A stretch of 64,000 bases of DNA from Amaricoccus solimangrovi (GCF_006385685.1 NZ_VFRP01000018.1:30754-94753), one strand, 5' to 3'; numbered from the stretch's first letter, positions 1 to 7,913 are shown. Notes: a model not told the origin generated them from the sequence alone. Program-made: numbers and translations.

Positions 1-1207
1 CGCCCGGGCCGGGCGCGTCGAGCCGCTCGGCCAGTTCCAGGATGCGCCGGATCGTGGTCGCCGACGGGTCCGCGCGCGTCGTGCCGGTGTCGAGCAGACG
101 CGCCTGCAGCGCCGGTTCCCGCGGCCGGGCGGCGATGGCCCGGGACACCGCCGCTTCGAGTTCGGGCGCCGGGACGCGCCAGCCCCGCGCGCCGTGGGCG
201 ACGCCGTTCTCGATCAGGGCCTCGCTGACGTAGTAGCGGTAGCGCCGGCCCTTTTTGCTGGCATGGCTCGGACGCATCCTGTTGCCATCCGGATCGACCA
301 GACGCCCGGCGAGCGGGCTCGGATCCCGGGCCGATGGCCGCGCGGATCGCGCCCGGCGGCGGGCGGCGAGGAGCCGCCGCGCGGCACCCCACAGCTCCGG
401 GGCCACGATCGCGAGGCGCAGTCCCGGATGCGGTTGGTCGCGGTGCCGGATCCGGCCGATGAAGAGCGGGTTGGCGAGCATCGTGTAGAGCTTGCCGCGC
501 GAGAAGACTGCGCCTCCGCTCACCCGTCCGTCGCGGTGCCGGCGGAGCGGCGTCCGGATGCCGGCGGCGTCGAGTTCGGCCCTGAGCGCGCTGACCGAGC
601 CGAGCGCGAGGTAGCGCTCGAAGATCCGCCGGACGAGCGCCGCCTCCCCGGGCATCGGCACTAGGGTCCGGGCCTCGGCGCGGTAACCGATCGGGACGGT
701 GCCGCCCATCCAGATGCCCCTGGCCTTGGAAGCCGCGATCTTGTCGGGGATACGCTCGGCGGTGACCTCGCGCTCGAACTGGGCGAAGCTCAGGAGCACG
801 TTCAGCGTCAGCCGGCCCATCGAGGTCGTGGTGTTGAACGCCTGGGTGATCGAGACGAAGGAGACGCCGGCGGCGTCGAAGATCGCCACGATGCGGGCGA
901 AGTCGGCGAGCGAGCGGGTGAGCCGGTCGACCTTGTAGACGACCACCGCGTCGATCTTGCCGGCCTCGATGTCGGCGAGCAGCCGGCGCAGGGCAGGGCG
1001 CTCCATCGAGCCACCGGAATAGCCGCCGTCGTCGTAGCGGCCGGCGAGCGCGCTCCAGCCCTCGTGCTTCTGGCTGAGCACATAGGCGGCGCAGGCCTCG
1101 CGCTGCGCGTCGAGCGAGTTGAAGTCCTGTTCGAGCCCCTCCTCGGTGGATTTGCGCGTATAGATGGCGCGGCGGATCGCCTTCCGTGCCGCGCGGCCGC
1201 CGCTCAC
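1..1207 (-). CDS. Serine recombinase family protein, 3' end cut by window edge
   Basis: Large serine recombinase that would cut and rejoin DNA through a 5'-phosphoserine intermediate. Reading from the GTG at 1207, the N-terminus carries the resolvase-type catalytic segment IYTRKSTEEG, where the Ser of RKS is the expected nucleophile, followed by SLDAQREAC, YDDGGYSGGSMERPAL and VVYKVDRLTRSLADF, all typical of the catalytic fold. The central recombinase domain is seen around ANPLFIGRIRHRDQPHPG, and a DNA-contacting segment follows (SKKGRRYRYYVSEALI). About 400 residues are present and the frame is still open at position 1. The GTG overlaps the stop of the upstream DUF2924 gene (GTGA), implying translational coupling. 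It most likely belongs to an integrated phage-like or island cassette; its attachment sites are not visible here. Confidence 0.9.
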   Translation of the reverse strand, partial: MSGGRAARKAIRRAIYTRKSTEEGLEQDFNSLDAQREACAAYVLSQKHEGWSALAGRYDDGGYSGGSMERPALRRLLADIEAGKIDAVVVYKVDRLTRSLADFARIVAIFDAAGVSFVSITQAFNTTTSMGRLTLNVLLSFAQFEREVTAERIPDKIAASKARGIWMGGTVPIGYRAEARTLVPMPGEAALVRRIFERYLALGSVSALRAELDAAGIRTPLRRHRDGRVSGGAVFSRGKLYTMLANPLFIGRIRHRDQPHPGLRLAIVAPELWGAARRLLAARRRARSARPSARDPSPLAGRLVDPDGNRMRPSHASKKGRRYRYYVSEALIENGVAHGARGWRVPAPELEAAVSRAIAARPREPALQARLLDTGTTRADPSATTIRRILELAERLDAPGPG

Positions 1208-1701
1208 GTCGCGGTCCCGTCGCGCAGGCCGAAGAAGGCCGGGCCATCGCGGCGGCCGCCGGTGATCGCACGGGCGATGGCCGAGAGCGAGGCCCAGTCG
1301 CGGCCGGACCACCGGAAGCCGCTCTCGGTGACGACGACCTCGTGGCGCTGATCCTTCCAGACCCGGATCAGCCGGGCGCCGGGCATGAGCCGCCGCGCGT
1401 CTCTGGACTTGCCAACCGCCGCGTCCACCGGCTCGCCGCGCCGGAAGGCTGTTTCGAGGGCGGTCAGCCGCCGCTCGATCTGAGCCGGCAGGCCCCCCTC
1501 CAATTCGGCCTGCCATTTCCAGGCGATGCCGAGCATCAACAGCCGCCGCCGCGCGCCCTTGGGCGGCGGCGCGGCCCAGGCCTCCGCCCAGGCGGCGCGC
1601 AGATCGCCGATCGGCAATCCGGCGAGGCCGGCGATCCGCTGGTCCAGCATGTCCGGGGCCGGCGCGGATCGCGCGCCGCCGCCCGTCTCGACGCCTCGCA
1701 T
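1204..1701 (-). CDS. DUF2924 family protein
   Basis: Protein of 165 residues resembling DUF2924, a family of unknown function often found directly upstream of serine recombinases in alphaproteobacterial genomes. Recognisable parts are the N-terminal LAGLPIGDLRAAWAEAW segment, the helical LLMLGIAWKWQAELEGGL stretch and the C-terminal WKDQRHEVVVTESGFRWSG strand region. The ATG at 1701 was chosen because it touches the stop codon of the preceding DUF3489 gene; an in-frame start further upstream (1815) would overlap that gene by more than 100 bp. Its stop overlaps the recombinase start. The three-gene coupling suggests an accessory role for the recombinase, but no activity can be read from the sequence. 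Confidence 0.8.
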   Translation of the reverse strand: MRGVETGGGARSAPAPDMLDQRIAGLAGLPIGDLRAAWAEAWAAPPPKGARRRLLMLGIAWKWQAELEGGLPAQIERRLTALETAFRRGEPVDAAVGKSRDARRLMPGARLIRVWKDQRHEVVVTESGFRWSGRDWASLSAIARAITGGRRDGPAFFGLRDGTAT

Positions 1702-2198
1702 CAGGCGGCCGGGGCCAGGCGATAGGCCCTTCGCCCGCCCATGTCGGCGAGCCGGACGTCGAAGCCGCGTTGGCGGAGCCGGACGAGGGCGGCGCGGGTG
1801 GTGCGCGGCAGCCACCCCAGGGTCGCCACCAGATCGTCGAGCGTGGCCCCGCCCGGTCGCGCGACGGCGTCGAGCAGAACGCCCAGCTTGCCGCCGGGGC
1901 GGGTCTTCGGCACCGGCGCATCCCCGGTCTCGTTCGGCCGGGCTTCCGGCGCCTCGACGCCGATCGCTGCGAGCCCGGCGGGTGCGATGAGGAGGGCATG
2001 GGTGCCGGGTTTCTGGCGCTTCCTCCCGCCGCTCATCCCGCTCTCGCGGATGAGCCCGCGCGACAGCAAGGCGCGGAGCGTCCGGTCGAGCGCCGCGCCT
2101 CTCAGCCGGACCGTTTCGGGGACGGGGAAGATGTTCAGGTCCGGCCGCACGGCCGCGGCGGTCAGCAGCGCGGCCTGGGCGTCAGAGAGCTTGGGCAT
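1701..2198 (-). CDS. DUF3489 domain-containing protein
   Basis: Protein of 165 residues whose C-terminal part (GGKLGVLLDAVARPGGATLDDLVATLGW and on to the end) matches the DUF3489 winged-helix-like domain. The N-terminal part (MPKLSDAQAALLTAAA... LDRTLRALLSRGLI) looks like a second small DNA-binding or helical module, so a role as a regulator of the following recombinase is plausible but inferred. The start at 2198 has a clear GGAGG ribosome-binding site ten bases upstream; an in-frame ATG at 2387 is rejected because the intervening residues look like non-coding translation. First gene of the three-gene recombinase cassette. Confidence 0.78.
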   Translation of the reverse strand: MPKLSDAQAALLTAAAVRPDLNIFPVPETVRLRGAALDRTLRALLSRGLIRESGMSGGRKRQKPGTHALLIAPAGLAAIGVEAPEARPNETGDAPVPKTRPGGKLGVLLDAVARPGGATLDDLVATLGWLPRTTRAALVRLRQRGFDVRLADMGGRRAYRLAPAA

Positions 2199-2446
2199 GA
2201 GTTCGGTCCTCCGATCCGCGGCCGCGCGAAAATGCGCCGCCTGGTACTGACCGAAGGCCCGGACGAGGTCTCGGGCGCCGCGCCGGCGGCGAAGCCGTGT
2301 CGCCGGGTAGGGACACTGACGCTCCCTGGCCGCCGGAAGTCCAGAGGAAAGATCGAGGGCTTGGGGCAGCGCAGGTGGCTCATCCACTTGCTTAGTGTGT
2401 GATCATCCGGCGATCCCGAATCAATGAAGCCTTTGGTTCGTCATCT
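2199..2446. other. Non-coding gap before the recombinase cassette
   Basis: About 250 bases between the DUF3489 start and the SIR2 remnant. No convincing gene, RNA or terminator is seen. It presumably contains the cassette promoter, but no clear -35/-10 pair can be assigned. Confidence 0.4.
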
Positions 2447-2748
2447 TTACACGCTTTGACGACGCCGCGGCTCTGCCAAGCGTGTGTCGTTTGCAGTTTC
2501 TGGTAGTACCTCTAAGGTTTCCCGCATTTGTTGCGCGCCATAGGGCCAGTCTTGAGGATCTTCCGCCAAGATCGCCCACAAAATATCCGAGGTGGCTCCA
2601 AGAGAGTCCACAACCGCGCGCCCCAAGTCGCCGAAGCTGGGTATCTTCGCAACGTGCTGCGAAACGCCTGCTCCACAAAAGAACACCACGTCACCCGAGT
2701 CCCGGGCTACCAATAGTTCATCGGGAATGTCCGGGTCGTCGGGGATGA
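2447..2748 (-). pseudogene. SIR2-family protein, fragment downstream of the IS insertion
   Basis: Reverse-strand reading frame with the signature start of a SIR2-like NAD-binding domain: IPDELLVARDSGDVVFFCGAGVS, where the CGAGVS loop matches the family's GAG(I/V)S dinucleotide-binding motif, followed by PSFGDLGRAVVDSLG. The frame stops after about 100 residues at 2447, far short of normal SIR2 proteins, and no continuation of the fold is seen downstream. It is separated from its start by the insertion sequence at 2749-3641. Stand-alone SIR2-like proteins with this N-terminus are frequent in defence islands as NAD-depleting effectors; that role is inferred from family knowledge. The gene is broken at both ends and cannot be functional. 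Confidence 0.75.
2746..2748. repeat. IS target-site duplication, left copy (TGA)
   Basis: The bases TGA abut the outer edge of the left terminal repeat and recur immediately outside the right repeat (3642-3644). A 3-bp TNA-type duplication fits the IS427 group of the IS5 family. Confidence 0.7.
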
Positions 2749-2765
2749 GAGCGTGTCTGAGAAGG
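2749..2765 (+). repeat. Left terminal inverted repeat of the IS
   Basis: GAGCGTGTCTGAGAAGG, identical to the reverse complement of 3625-3641. Confidence 0.9.
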
Positions 2766-2832
2766 GGGCTTCCCCAGGCTGAATCCGCGTGATTCATGGG
2801 GCGTCGGATTCCCGAAGCCAGAGCCGACATCC

Positions 2833-3594
2833 ATGCCGAAACGCCGCCGATCACGCTACCCGAGTGACTTGACCGACAGCCAATGGGCGGTGGTCGCGCC
2901 GATGATCCCGGACGTCGCGCCGGGTGGTCGGGCCGCGCAAGGCCGAGAAGCGAGAGATCGTCGAGGCGATCCTCTATCTGCTCCGGGCGGGCTGCGCCTG
3001 GCGGCTGTTGCCGCGTGACTTCCCGCCCTGGCAGACGGTCTACCACTACCTGCGCCGCTGGGAACGCGAAGGGATCTGGGCCGGCGTGCTCCACACCCTC
3101 GTCATGGCGGATCGCGAGCGCGCCGGCCGGAAGGCCTCGCCATCGGCGGCCATCGTCGACAGTCAGACGGTCCGGACGGCCGATCAAAAGGGGGATTCAA
3201 GGGATACGACGCCGGAAAGCGCGTCCATGGGCGCAAGCGGCACATCCTGACCGACACCGACGGCCGGCTGCTCGCCGTCGAGGTTCATGGCGCCGACGTC
3301 CAGGATCGCGACGGGGCGAAGGGCGTGCTGAAACGATCCCGGCGCCGGTTTCCTTTCGCCGAGCGCGTATTCGCGGACGGCGGCTATGCCGGCCAGCTGG
3401 TCTCCTGGGCGAAGGACAAGACCCACATCGTCCTCGAGATCCTCCGGCGCATGCCCTGGATGAAGGGCTTTGTCGTCATCCGTCGGCGCTGGGTTGTGGA
3501 GCGAACATTCGCCTGGATCATGAAATGTCGCCGCCTCGCGCGAGACTACGAGCAACTGACGCGAACCTCTGATACCTTCTCACCATCGCTGTGA
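2833..3594 (+). pseudogene. IS5/IS427-type DDE transposase, frameshifted
   Basis: Starts MPKRRRSRYPSDLTDSQWA, a typical IS427 transposase N-terminus. Near 2930 the frame moves by +1 at a G-run: the expected PGGRPRKAEKREIVEAIL appears only after dropping one G, which looks like an inactivating insertion. A second shift near 3190 is a -1 move at AAAAGGGGG, the sort of slippery site that IS427 elements use for programmed frameshifting, so it may be normal. DDE residues are visible in the broken product: D of IVDSQTV, D of FADGGYAG and E of VVERTFAW. With the first frameshift the element is probably no longer autonomous. Confidence 0.8.
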
Positions 3595-3624
3595 TCGCGA
3601 CCCTCGTCAGGCGGTGGAAATGAG

Positions 3625-3641
3625 CCTTCTCAGACACGCTC
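3625..3641 (-). repeat. Right terminal inverted repeat of the IS
   Basis: Reverse complement reads GAGCGTGTCTGAGAAGG, a perfect 17-bp match to the left end. Confidence 0.9.
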
Positions 3642-3726
3642 TGAGGCGCATGGCGTTGATACCGCGCAGAGGGGCTGCGGGGCCACTCATCCCGAACTGA
3701 TCCACGAACTGATCCGTAACTTGCAT
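3642..3726 (-). pseudogene. SIR2-family protein, N-terminal stub upstream of the IS
   Basis: Joining 3651-3642 to 2745 downward, without the element and one TGA copy, gives ATG CGC CTC ATC CCC GAC GAC, i.e. MRLIPDDPDIPDELL, an uninterrupted SIR2-protein N-terminus. The most likely start is the ATG at 3651; in-frame ATGs at 3690 and 3726 are alternatives. TGA at 3642-3644 is the right target duplication. Nothing else recognisable lies between here and the LacI gene end at 3856. Confidence 0.6.
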
Positions 3727-3855
3727 CGCGGAGATCGGACTGCGGGGCTGCGCATCAAGGAAATTCGCGCGGTTGCGAGGATCAGGACGGAGGTCGGCAG
3801 CGCGTCGGAGGTCAGGCCGCGACAAGCGTTCCCGGTTCGCCGATCCGGCGCCGCC

Positions 3856-4875
3856 TCACGCGCTCGTCCGGACCACGAGCCGACCCGGAAGCAGGACGCT
3901 GCCCCTTCCGGTTCCCCCGAGAATGCGCGCGAGGTGCTTGGCCATGTCGGTGATGGGCTGGCGAAAGGTGGTGAGGCCGTAGGCCGGCGCGCCGGCGAGC
4001 GGGATGTCGTCGAAACCGGTCACCGCGATCCGTTCCGGCACGCCCAGGCCGAGGCGGTAGCGCAGCGCGTCGATCGCGCCGAGCGCGATGATGTCGTTCT
4101 CGCAGACCAGCGCGTCCGGCGCGGCCTCGCCCTCCCGCCCCGCGAGCGTCCCGGCCACGCCGGCGAGCGCGGAACCGGCGTCGTATCCGGCGACGTGGAT
4201 CACTCCGGGCGTCCGGCCGGTCCGCGCCCGCCAATGGCCGAGGAAGGCTGCCTTGCGCTCCAGCGTCGCGGACCGGCTGTCCGGCCCCGCGACGAACATC
4301 GGCCGCCGCCGCCCCGCCGCGAGCAGGTGGTCCGCGATCGCGCGCATCGCCACCGCGTCGTCGCAGGCGATGCTGAGCGTGTTCGGCACCGCGCTCGTCC
4401 GGGCGAAGACGATGAGCTGCTTCACGCGCCGGGCCTCGAGCGCCGCGGCGAGCAGCCGGTCGTCGAACCGCGTGCCGATCACCACCGCCGCGTCGACCCG
4501 GCGCTGGCTCGCCGAGAGAAGCGCCCCGGCCGCGTCCGCGCCCAGCATGTTGACGAGCAACACGCCCATCCCCTCGCGGCTGAGCACCCGGGTCAGCCGT
4601 TCGAGCATCACGAGCTTGTGCGGATTCTCGAAATCGTCGAGCACCAGCGCCACGAGGTTCGACCGGTCCGAGGCGAGAGAGGCGGCGAGCAGGTCGGGGA
4701 CGTAGCCGAGCTTCTCCGCCGCCGCCATCACCTTGCGCCGGCTCTTCTGCGAGATCGAGGCGTCCTTCTTGAAGGCGCGCGCCACCGTCCAGCGCGATAC
4801 GCCGGCGAGCGCCGCGACGTCATCCGCCGTGGCGGGGGAGAACGCCGCCGGTGCTGGGGGATCCTGATCTTCCAT
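3856..4875 (-). CDS. LacI-family transcriptional repressor
   Basis: Protein of 339 residues. The N-terminal helix-turn-helix (about residues 16-60: ATADDVAALAGVSRWTVARA) leads into a LacI hinge (YVPDLLAASLAS) and a periplasmic-binding-protein-like effector domain (VALVLDDFENPH, VTGFDDIPLAGAPAYGLTTF). It is transcribed away from the IolG/isomerase/binding-protein operon, and two identical TGCTCGCGCGAGCA palindromes with the central CG typical of LacI operators lie in the shared promoter region. It most likely represses both itself and the sugar operon and is released by an inositol-type ligand; the ligand is inferred from the neighbours. The start at 4875 is conventional for the family. Confidence 0.9.
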   Translation of the reverse strand: MEDQDPPAPAAFSPATADDVAALAGVSRWTVARAFKKDASISQKSRRKVMAAAEKLGYVPDLLAASLASDRSNLVALVLDDFENPHKLVMLERLTRVLSREGMGVLLVNMLGADAAGALLSASQRRVDAAVVIGTRFDDRLLAAALEARRVKQLIVFARTSAVPNTLSIACDDAVAMRAIADHLLAAGRRRPMFVAGPDSRSATLERKAAFLGHWRARTGRTPGVIHVAGYDAGSALAGVAGTLAGREGEAAPDALVCENDIIALGAIDALRYRLGLGVPERIAVTGFDDIPLAGAPAYGLTTFRQPITDMAKHLARILGGTGRGSVLLPGRLVVRTSA

Positions 4876-4916
4876 GGTGCCATCCTAAAGGGGCGGAGGT
4901 GGGGTGAAAAGCAAAA

Positions 4917-4930
4917 TGCTCGCGCGAGCA
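4917..4930. promoter_or_regulatory. LacI-type operator 1
   Basis: Perfect 14-bp palindrome TGCTCGCGCGAGCA with a central CG, in the divergent LacI/iolG promoter region. Confidence 0.75.
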
Positions 4931-4939
4931 ATTAATCAT

Positions 4940-4953
4940 TGCTCGCGCGAGCA
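4940..4953. promoter_or_regulatory. LacI-type operator 2
   Basis: Second exact copy of TGCTCGCGCGAGCA, 23 bp centre-to-centre from the first, with the AT-rich ATTAATCAT between them (probably part of the promoter). About two helical turns apart, suiting two repressor dimers on one DNA face. Confidence 0.75.
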
Positions 4954-5011
4954 AAAACCGGCATCACGTCAACAGCGCGAAACGCGACCGATTCCCTAGG
5001 GAGGATCACCA

Positions 5012-6034
5012 ATGCTGAATGTCGCTCTTCTGGGTGCTGGCCGGATCGGCCAGGTCCATGCCCGCGCCATCGCCGCCGACGGCGAAAGCCGTCTCGCGGC
5101 GGTGGCCGACGTGAACGCGGAAGCCGCCCGGTCGCTGGCGGCCGCGCATGGCGCCGAGGCACGGACCGTCGAGGCGATCCTCGCCGATCCGGCGATCGAC
5201 GCGGTGCTGATCGCGAGCTCGACCGACACCCACGCCGATCTCATCGAGCGCGCCACCGCCGCCGGCAAGGCGGTGCTCTGCGAGAAGCCGGTCGATCTCT
5301 CGCTCGCCCGCGCCGAGGTCTGCCTCGAGGCGGTGGCGAAGTCCGGGCGGCCGGTGATGATCGGCTTCAACCGCCGCTTCGACCCGGATTTCGCCCGGCT
5401 CAAATCCGCCTTCGACGCGGGCGAGATCGGCGCGGGCGAGATGCTCGCGATCACCTCCTTCGACCCGGCCCCGCCGCCGGCGAGCTACATCAGGGTCTCG
5501 GGCGGGCTCTTCCGCGACATGATGATCCACGATTTCGACATGGCCTGCTGGATCTTCGGCGGCGCGCCGGAGCGGGTGAGCGCGGTCGGAACCTCGGTGG
5601 TCGATCCCGCGATCGGCGCGGCGGGCGATGTCGACACCGCCGTGGCGACCCTCACCTGGGCCGATGGCCGGGTCGCGGTGATCCGGAACAGCCGCCGCGC
5701 GGTCTATGGCTACGATCAGCGGGTGGAGCTCCTCGGCTCCGAAGGGCTGCTCGCGGCGAAGAACGTGCTCGAGAGCACCGTCGAGAAGATCACCGCGGCC
5801 GGCACGCTCTCGGCGAAGCCGGAATACTTCTTCCTCGAACGCTATGCCCGCGCCTACGCCGCCGAATGGCGCGCCTTCGTCGCGGCCGTCGCGGAGGGCG
5901 CGGCGATGCCGGTGACGCTCGGCGAGGGGGTGGCGGCGCTCGCCTGCGCCGAGGCGGCGACGCGCTCGGCCGCGCGCGGCGCGACGGTCGCGCTCTCCGA
6001 GGTCCTGGGGCGCGAGGTCGAACATGCGGCGTGA
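5012..6034 (+). CDS. iolG: Inositol 2-dehydrogenase-like oxidoreductase (Gfo/Idh/MocA)
   Basis: NAD(P)-dependent sugar dehydrogenase of 340 residues, most like myo-inositol 2-dehydrogenase, which oxidises inositol to scyllo-inosose. Visible features are the Rossmann motif GAGRIG (residues 8-13), the EKP motif with its conserved lysine (91-93) and the family active-site segment HDFD (173-176). A GGGAGG ribosome-binding site precedes the ATG. It is the first gene of the LacI-controlled operon and overlaps the next gene by 11 bp. Substrate assignment to inositol rests on overall resemblance to IolG; related enzymes act on other cyclitols or hexoses, so specificity is less certain than the fold. 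Confidence 0.85.
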   Translation: MLNVALLGAGRIGQVHARAIAADGESRLAAVADVNAEAARSLAAAHGAEARTVEAILADPAIDAVLIASSTDTHADLIERATAAGKAVLCEKPVDLSLARAEVCLEAVAKSGRPVMIGFNRRFDPDFARLKSAFDAGEIGAGEMLAITSFDPAPPPASYIRVSGGLFRDMMIHDFDMACWIFGGAPERVSAVGTSVVDPAIGAAGDVDTAVATLTWADGRVAVIRNSRRAVYGYDQRVELLGSEGLLAAKNVLESTVEKITAAGTLSAKPEYFFLERYARAYAAEWRAFVAAVAEGAAMPVTLGEGVAALACAEAATRSAARGATVALSEVLGREVEHAA

Positions 6035-6851
6035 GATCGGCTGCTGCACCTGGATCTTCGGCGGCGAGCCGCTGCCGGAGATGGCGGCGCGGATCGCCCG
6101 CGCCGGGCTCGACGGCGTCGAGCTCCATGGCGACATCGACGGGATCGACCCGGCCGAGGCCGGCCGGGTTCTCGCCGAACACGGGCTCAGGGTCTTCTCG
6201 ATCACGCCCGGCGACGCCGACATCTCGCATCCCGACCCGGCGATCCGCGAAGCGGCGCTCGACTACTACCGGCGGCTCACGGACTGGGCCGTGGCGCTCG
6301 GCCAGGGCGACGGCGCGCCCCGGATCTCCTGCCACGGGCTCGTGACGCGGATCCGCCCCGTTTCGAGCCAGGCGGAGGAGGACGCGCTGCTCGTCGAGAG
6401 CACCCGGGCGATCTGCGCCATGGCGGCGGCGAAGGGCCTGCCCGTCGTCTTCGAGATCCTGAACCGTTACGAGAGCCATCAGGTGCGCACCGTCGCGGAG
6501 GGGCTGCGCCTCCGCGACGCCGTCGGGGCGGAGAACCTGGGCCTGCTGCCCGACGCCTATCACATGAACATCGAGGAGGCGGATCCGGCGGCGGCGCTGC
6601 GCGCGGGCGGCGCGGCGATCGGGCTCTACCACGCGGCCGATTCCAACCGGCAGGCGATCGGTGAGGGCCATACCGACTTCGCGCCCCAGATCGCCGCGCT
6701 CGACGCGATCGGCTACGCCGGTCCAGTCATCATCGAGCCGGCGGCGCCCGGCCCGGATCCGTTCAACACCGACAAGGGCGAGGGTTTCCGCGACGTGCTC
6801 GAAACCCAGCTCCGGACTTCGGCCGAGGCGCTGCGCGCGCTCGGAAGCTGA
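6024..6851 (+). CDS. TIM-barrel sugar isomerase/epimerase (IolE/IolH-like)
   Basis: Protein of 275 residues of the AP-endonuclease-2/xylose-isomerase-like TIM-barrel family. Typical segments are the metal-site strands VVFEILNRYE, LGLLPDAYHMNIEEAD and VIIEPAAPGP, with acidic and histidine residues where this family binds a divalent metal. Such proteins isomerise or epimerise keto-sugars; next to iolG it could process scyllo-inosose or a related ketose. Its start lies 11 bp inside iolG, so the two are co-translated. The precise reaction cannot be told: hydroxypyruvate isomerase, inosose isomerase and ketose 3-epimerase all share this architecture. Confidence 0.8.
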   Translation: MRREIGCCTWIFGGEPLPEMAARIARAGLDGVELHGDIDGIDPAEAGRVLAEHGLRVFSITPGDADISHPDPAIREAALDYYRRLTDWAVALGQGDGAPRISCHGLVTRIRPVSSQAEEDALLVESTRAICAMAAAKGLPVVFEILNRYESHQVRTVAEGLRLRDAVGAENLGLLPDAYHMNIEEADPAAALRAGGAAIGLYHAADSNRQAIGEGHTDFAPQIAALDAIGYAGPVIIEPAAPGPDPFNTDKGEGFRDVLETQLRTSAEALRALGS

Positions 6852-6914
6852 GGCGACAGGGCCACCGGCGTCCGCGCCGGCGGCCGATCAATCCAGAAAC
6901 AAGGGGAGGCTACC

Positions 6915-7880
6915 ATGACCATCCGCATCCCGCGCTCGCGGGCCCTGTCGGCCTGCGCGCTCGCGCTCGGCGCCACGCTGCTCGGCACCGCCGCCTCGGC
7001 GCAGCCGATCGGCGTCACCATCGCCGAGTTCAACGACAACTTCCTCACACTGCTGCGCAACGGCATGGCCGAATACGCGCAGAAGGAGGGCGTCGAGCTC
7101 GTGGTCGAGGACGCGCAGCGCGACATCGGCAAGCAGCTGAGCCAGATCCAGAACTTCACCGCATCGGGCGCGCAGGCGATCATCGTCAACGCGGTCGACA
7201 CCGACGCGACGGTGGCGATGAGCCAGGTGGCGGAGGCGGCGGGCATCCCGCTCGTTTATGTCAACTACGAGCCGGTCAACGTCGATACGCTGCCGCCGAA
7301 CCAGGCCTTTGTCGCCTCGGACGAGAAGGAATCGGGCACGCTCGAGACGAAGGAGGTCTGCCGCCTCCTCAAGGAACAGGGCAAGGGCGAGGGCGCCCGG
7401 GTGCTGGTGCTGATGGGCGAGCTCTCGAGCTACACCTCGCGCCAGCGCACCCAGGACATCCACGACGTGATCGCCACGCCCGAATGTTCCTTCATGACCA
7501 TCGCCGAGGAGCAGACCGCGAACTGGCAGCGCGCCCAGGCGCTCGACGTGATGACGAACTGGCTCTCGGGCGGGGTCGCGTTCGACGCGGTGATCGCCAA
7601 CAACGACGAGATGGCCATCGGCGCGATCCAGGCGATGAACGCGGCCGGGATCCCGAAGGACAAGGTGGTGGCCGGGATCGACGCGACCCAGGACGGGCTC
7701 GCGGCGATGGCGGCGGGCGATCTCGACGTGACCGTGTTCCAGGACGCGAAGGGCCAGGGCGAGGGGGCCATCGCCACCGCGCTCAGGCTCGTCAGGGGAG
7801 AACCGGTCGAGCAGAAGGTCTATATCCCCTTCGAACTGGTCACACCCGCGACGATGGAGAAATACCGCGCGCTGAACTGA
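6915..7880 (+). CDS. Periplasmic sugar-binding protein (ribose/inositol type)
   Basis: Protein of 321 residues with a clear signal peptide (positive N-terminus, hydrophobic core, cleavage after about TAASAQP). The mature part is a type-I periplasmic binding protein: IGVTIAEFNDNFLTLLRNGM at the start, AIIVNAVDTDA, FDAVIANNDEMAIGAIQAM and VVAGIDATQDGLAAM are hallmarks of ribose/inositol/galactose binders. It should deliver a cyclitol or sugar to an ABC importer. No permease or ATPase follows: the next gene is on the opposite strand. It must work with a transporter encoded elsewhere, or act as a sensor. Strong GGGGAGG ribosome-binding site. Confidence 0.88.
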   Translation: MTIRIPRSRALSACALALGATLLGTAASAQPIGVTIAEFNDNFLTLLRNGMAEYAQKEGVELVVEDAQRDIGKQLSQIQNFTASGAQAIIVNAVDTDATVAMSQVAEAAGIPLVYVNYEPVNVDTLPPNQAFVASDEKESGTLETKEVCRLLKEQGKGEGARVLVLMGELSSYTSRQRTQDIHDVIATPECSFMTIAEEQTANWQRAQALDVMTNWLSGGVAFDAVIANNDEMAIGAIQAMNAAGIPKDKVVAGIDATQDGLAAMAAGDLDVTVFQDAKGQGEGAIATALRLVRGEPVEQKVYIPFELVTPATMEKYRALN

Positions 7881-7887
7881 CGGGCGG

Positions 7888-7913
7888 GGCCGGAAGGTTC
7901 CCCCGGTCCGGCC
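7888..7913 (+). terminator. Possible hairpin terminator after the sugar operon
   Basis: Seven-bp stem GGCCGGA/TCCGGCC with a 12-base loop directly after the binding-protein stop. No T-run follows, so it may only be an RNA-stabilising hairpin. Confidence 0.35.

Larger units (their letters stand above)
2749..3641 (+). mobile_element. IS5-family (IS427-like) insertion sequence, 893 bp
   Basis: Bounded by perfect 17-bp inverted repeats GAGCGTGTCTGAGAAGG (2749-2765) and its complement (3625-3641), flanked by a TGA duplication. It contains one transposase gene split over three frames. Size, end sequence, target duplication and DDE motifs all fit the IS427 group. Removing the element with one TGA copy restores a continuous SIR2-like reading frame, which places the insertion precisely. 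Confidence 0.9.

Noticed and set aside
2421..2678. Minus-strand ORF of 85 codons overlapping the SIR2 remnant
   Set aside because: Reads across the remnant in another frame and shows no family resemblance.
3645..3855. Island attachment site near the recombinase or IS
   Set aside because: No tRNA end or long direct repeat was found; only the IS target duplication is visible.
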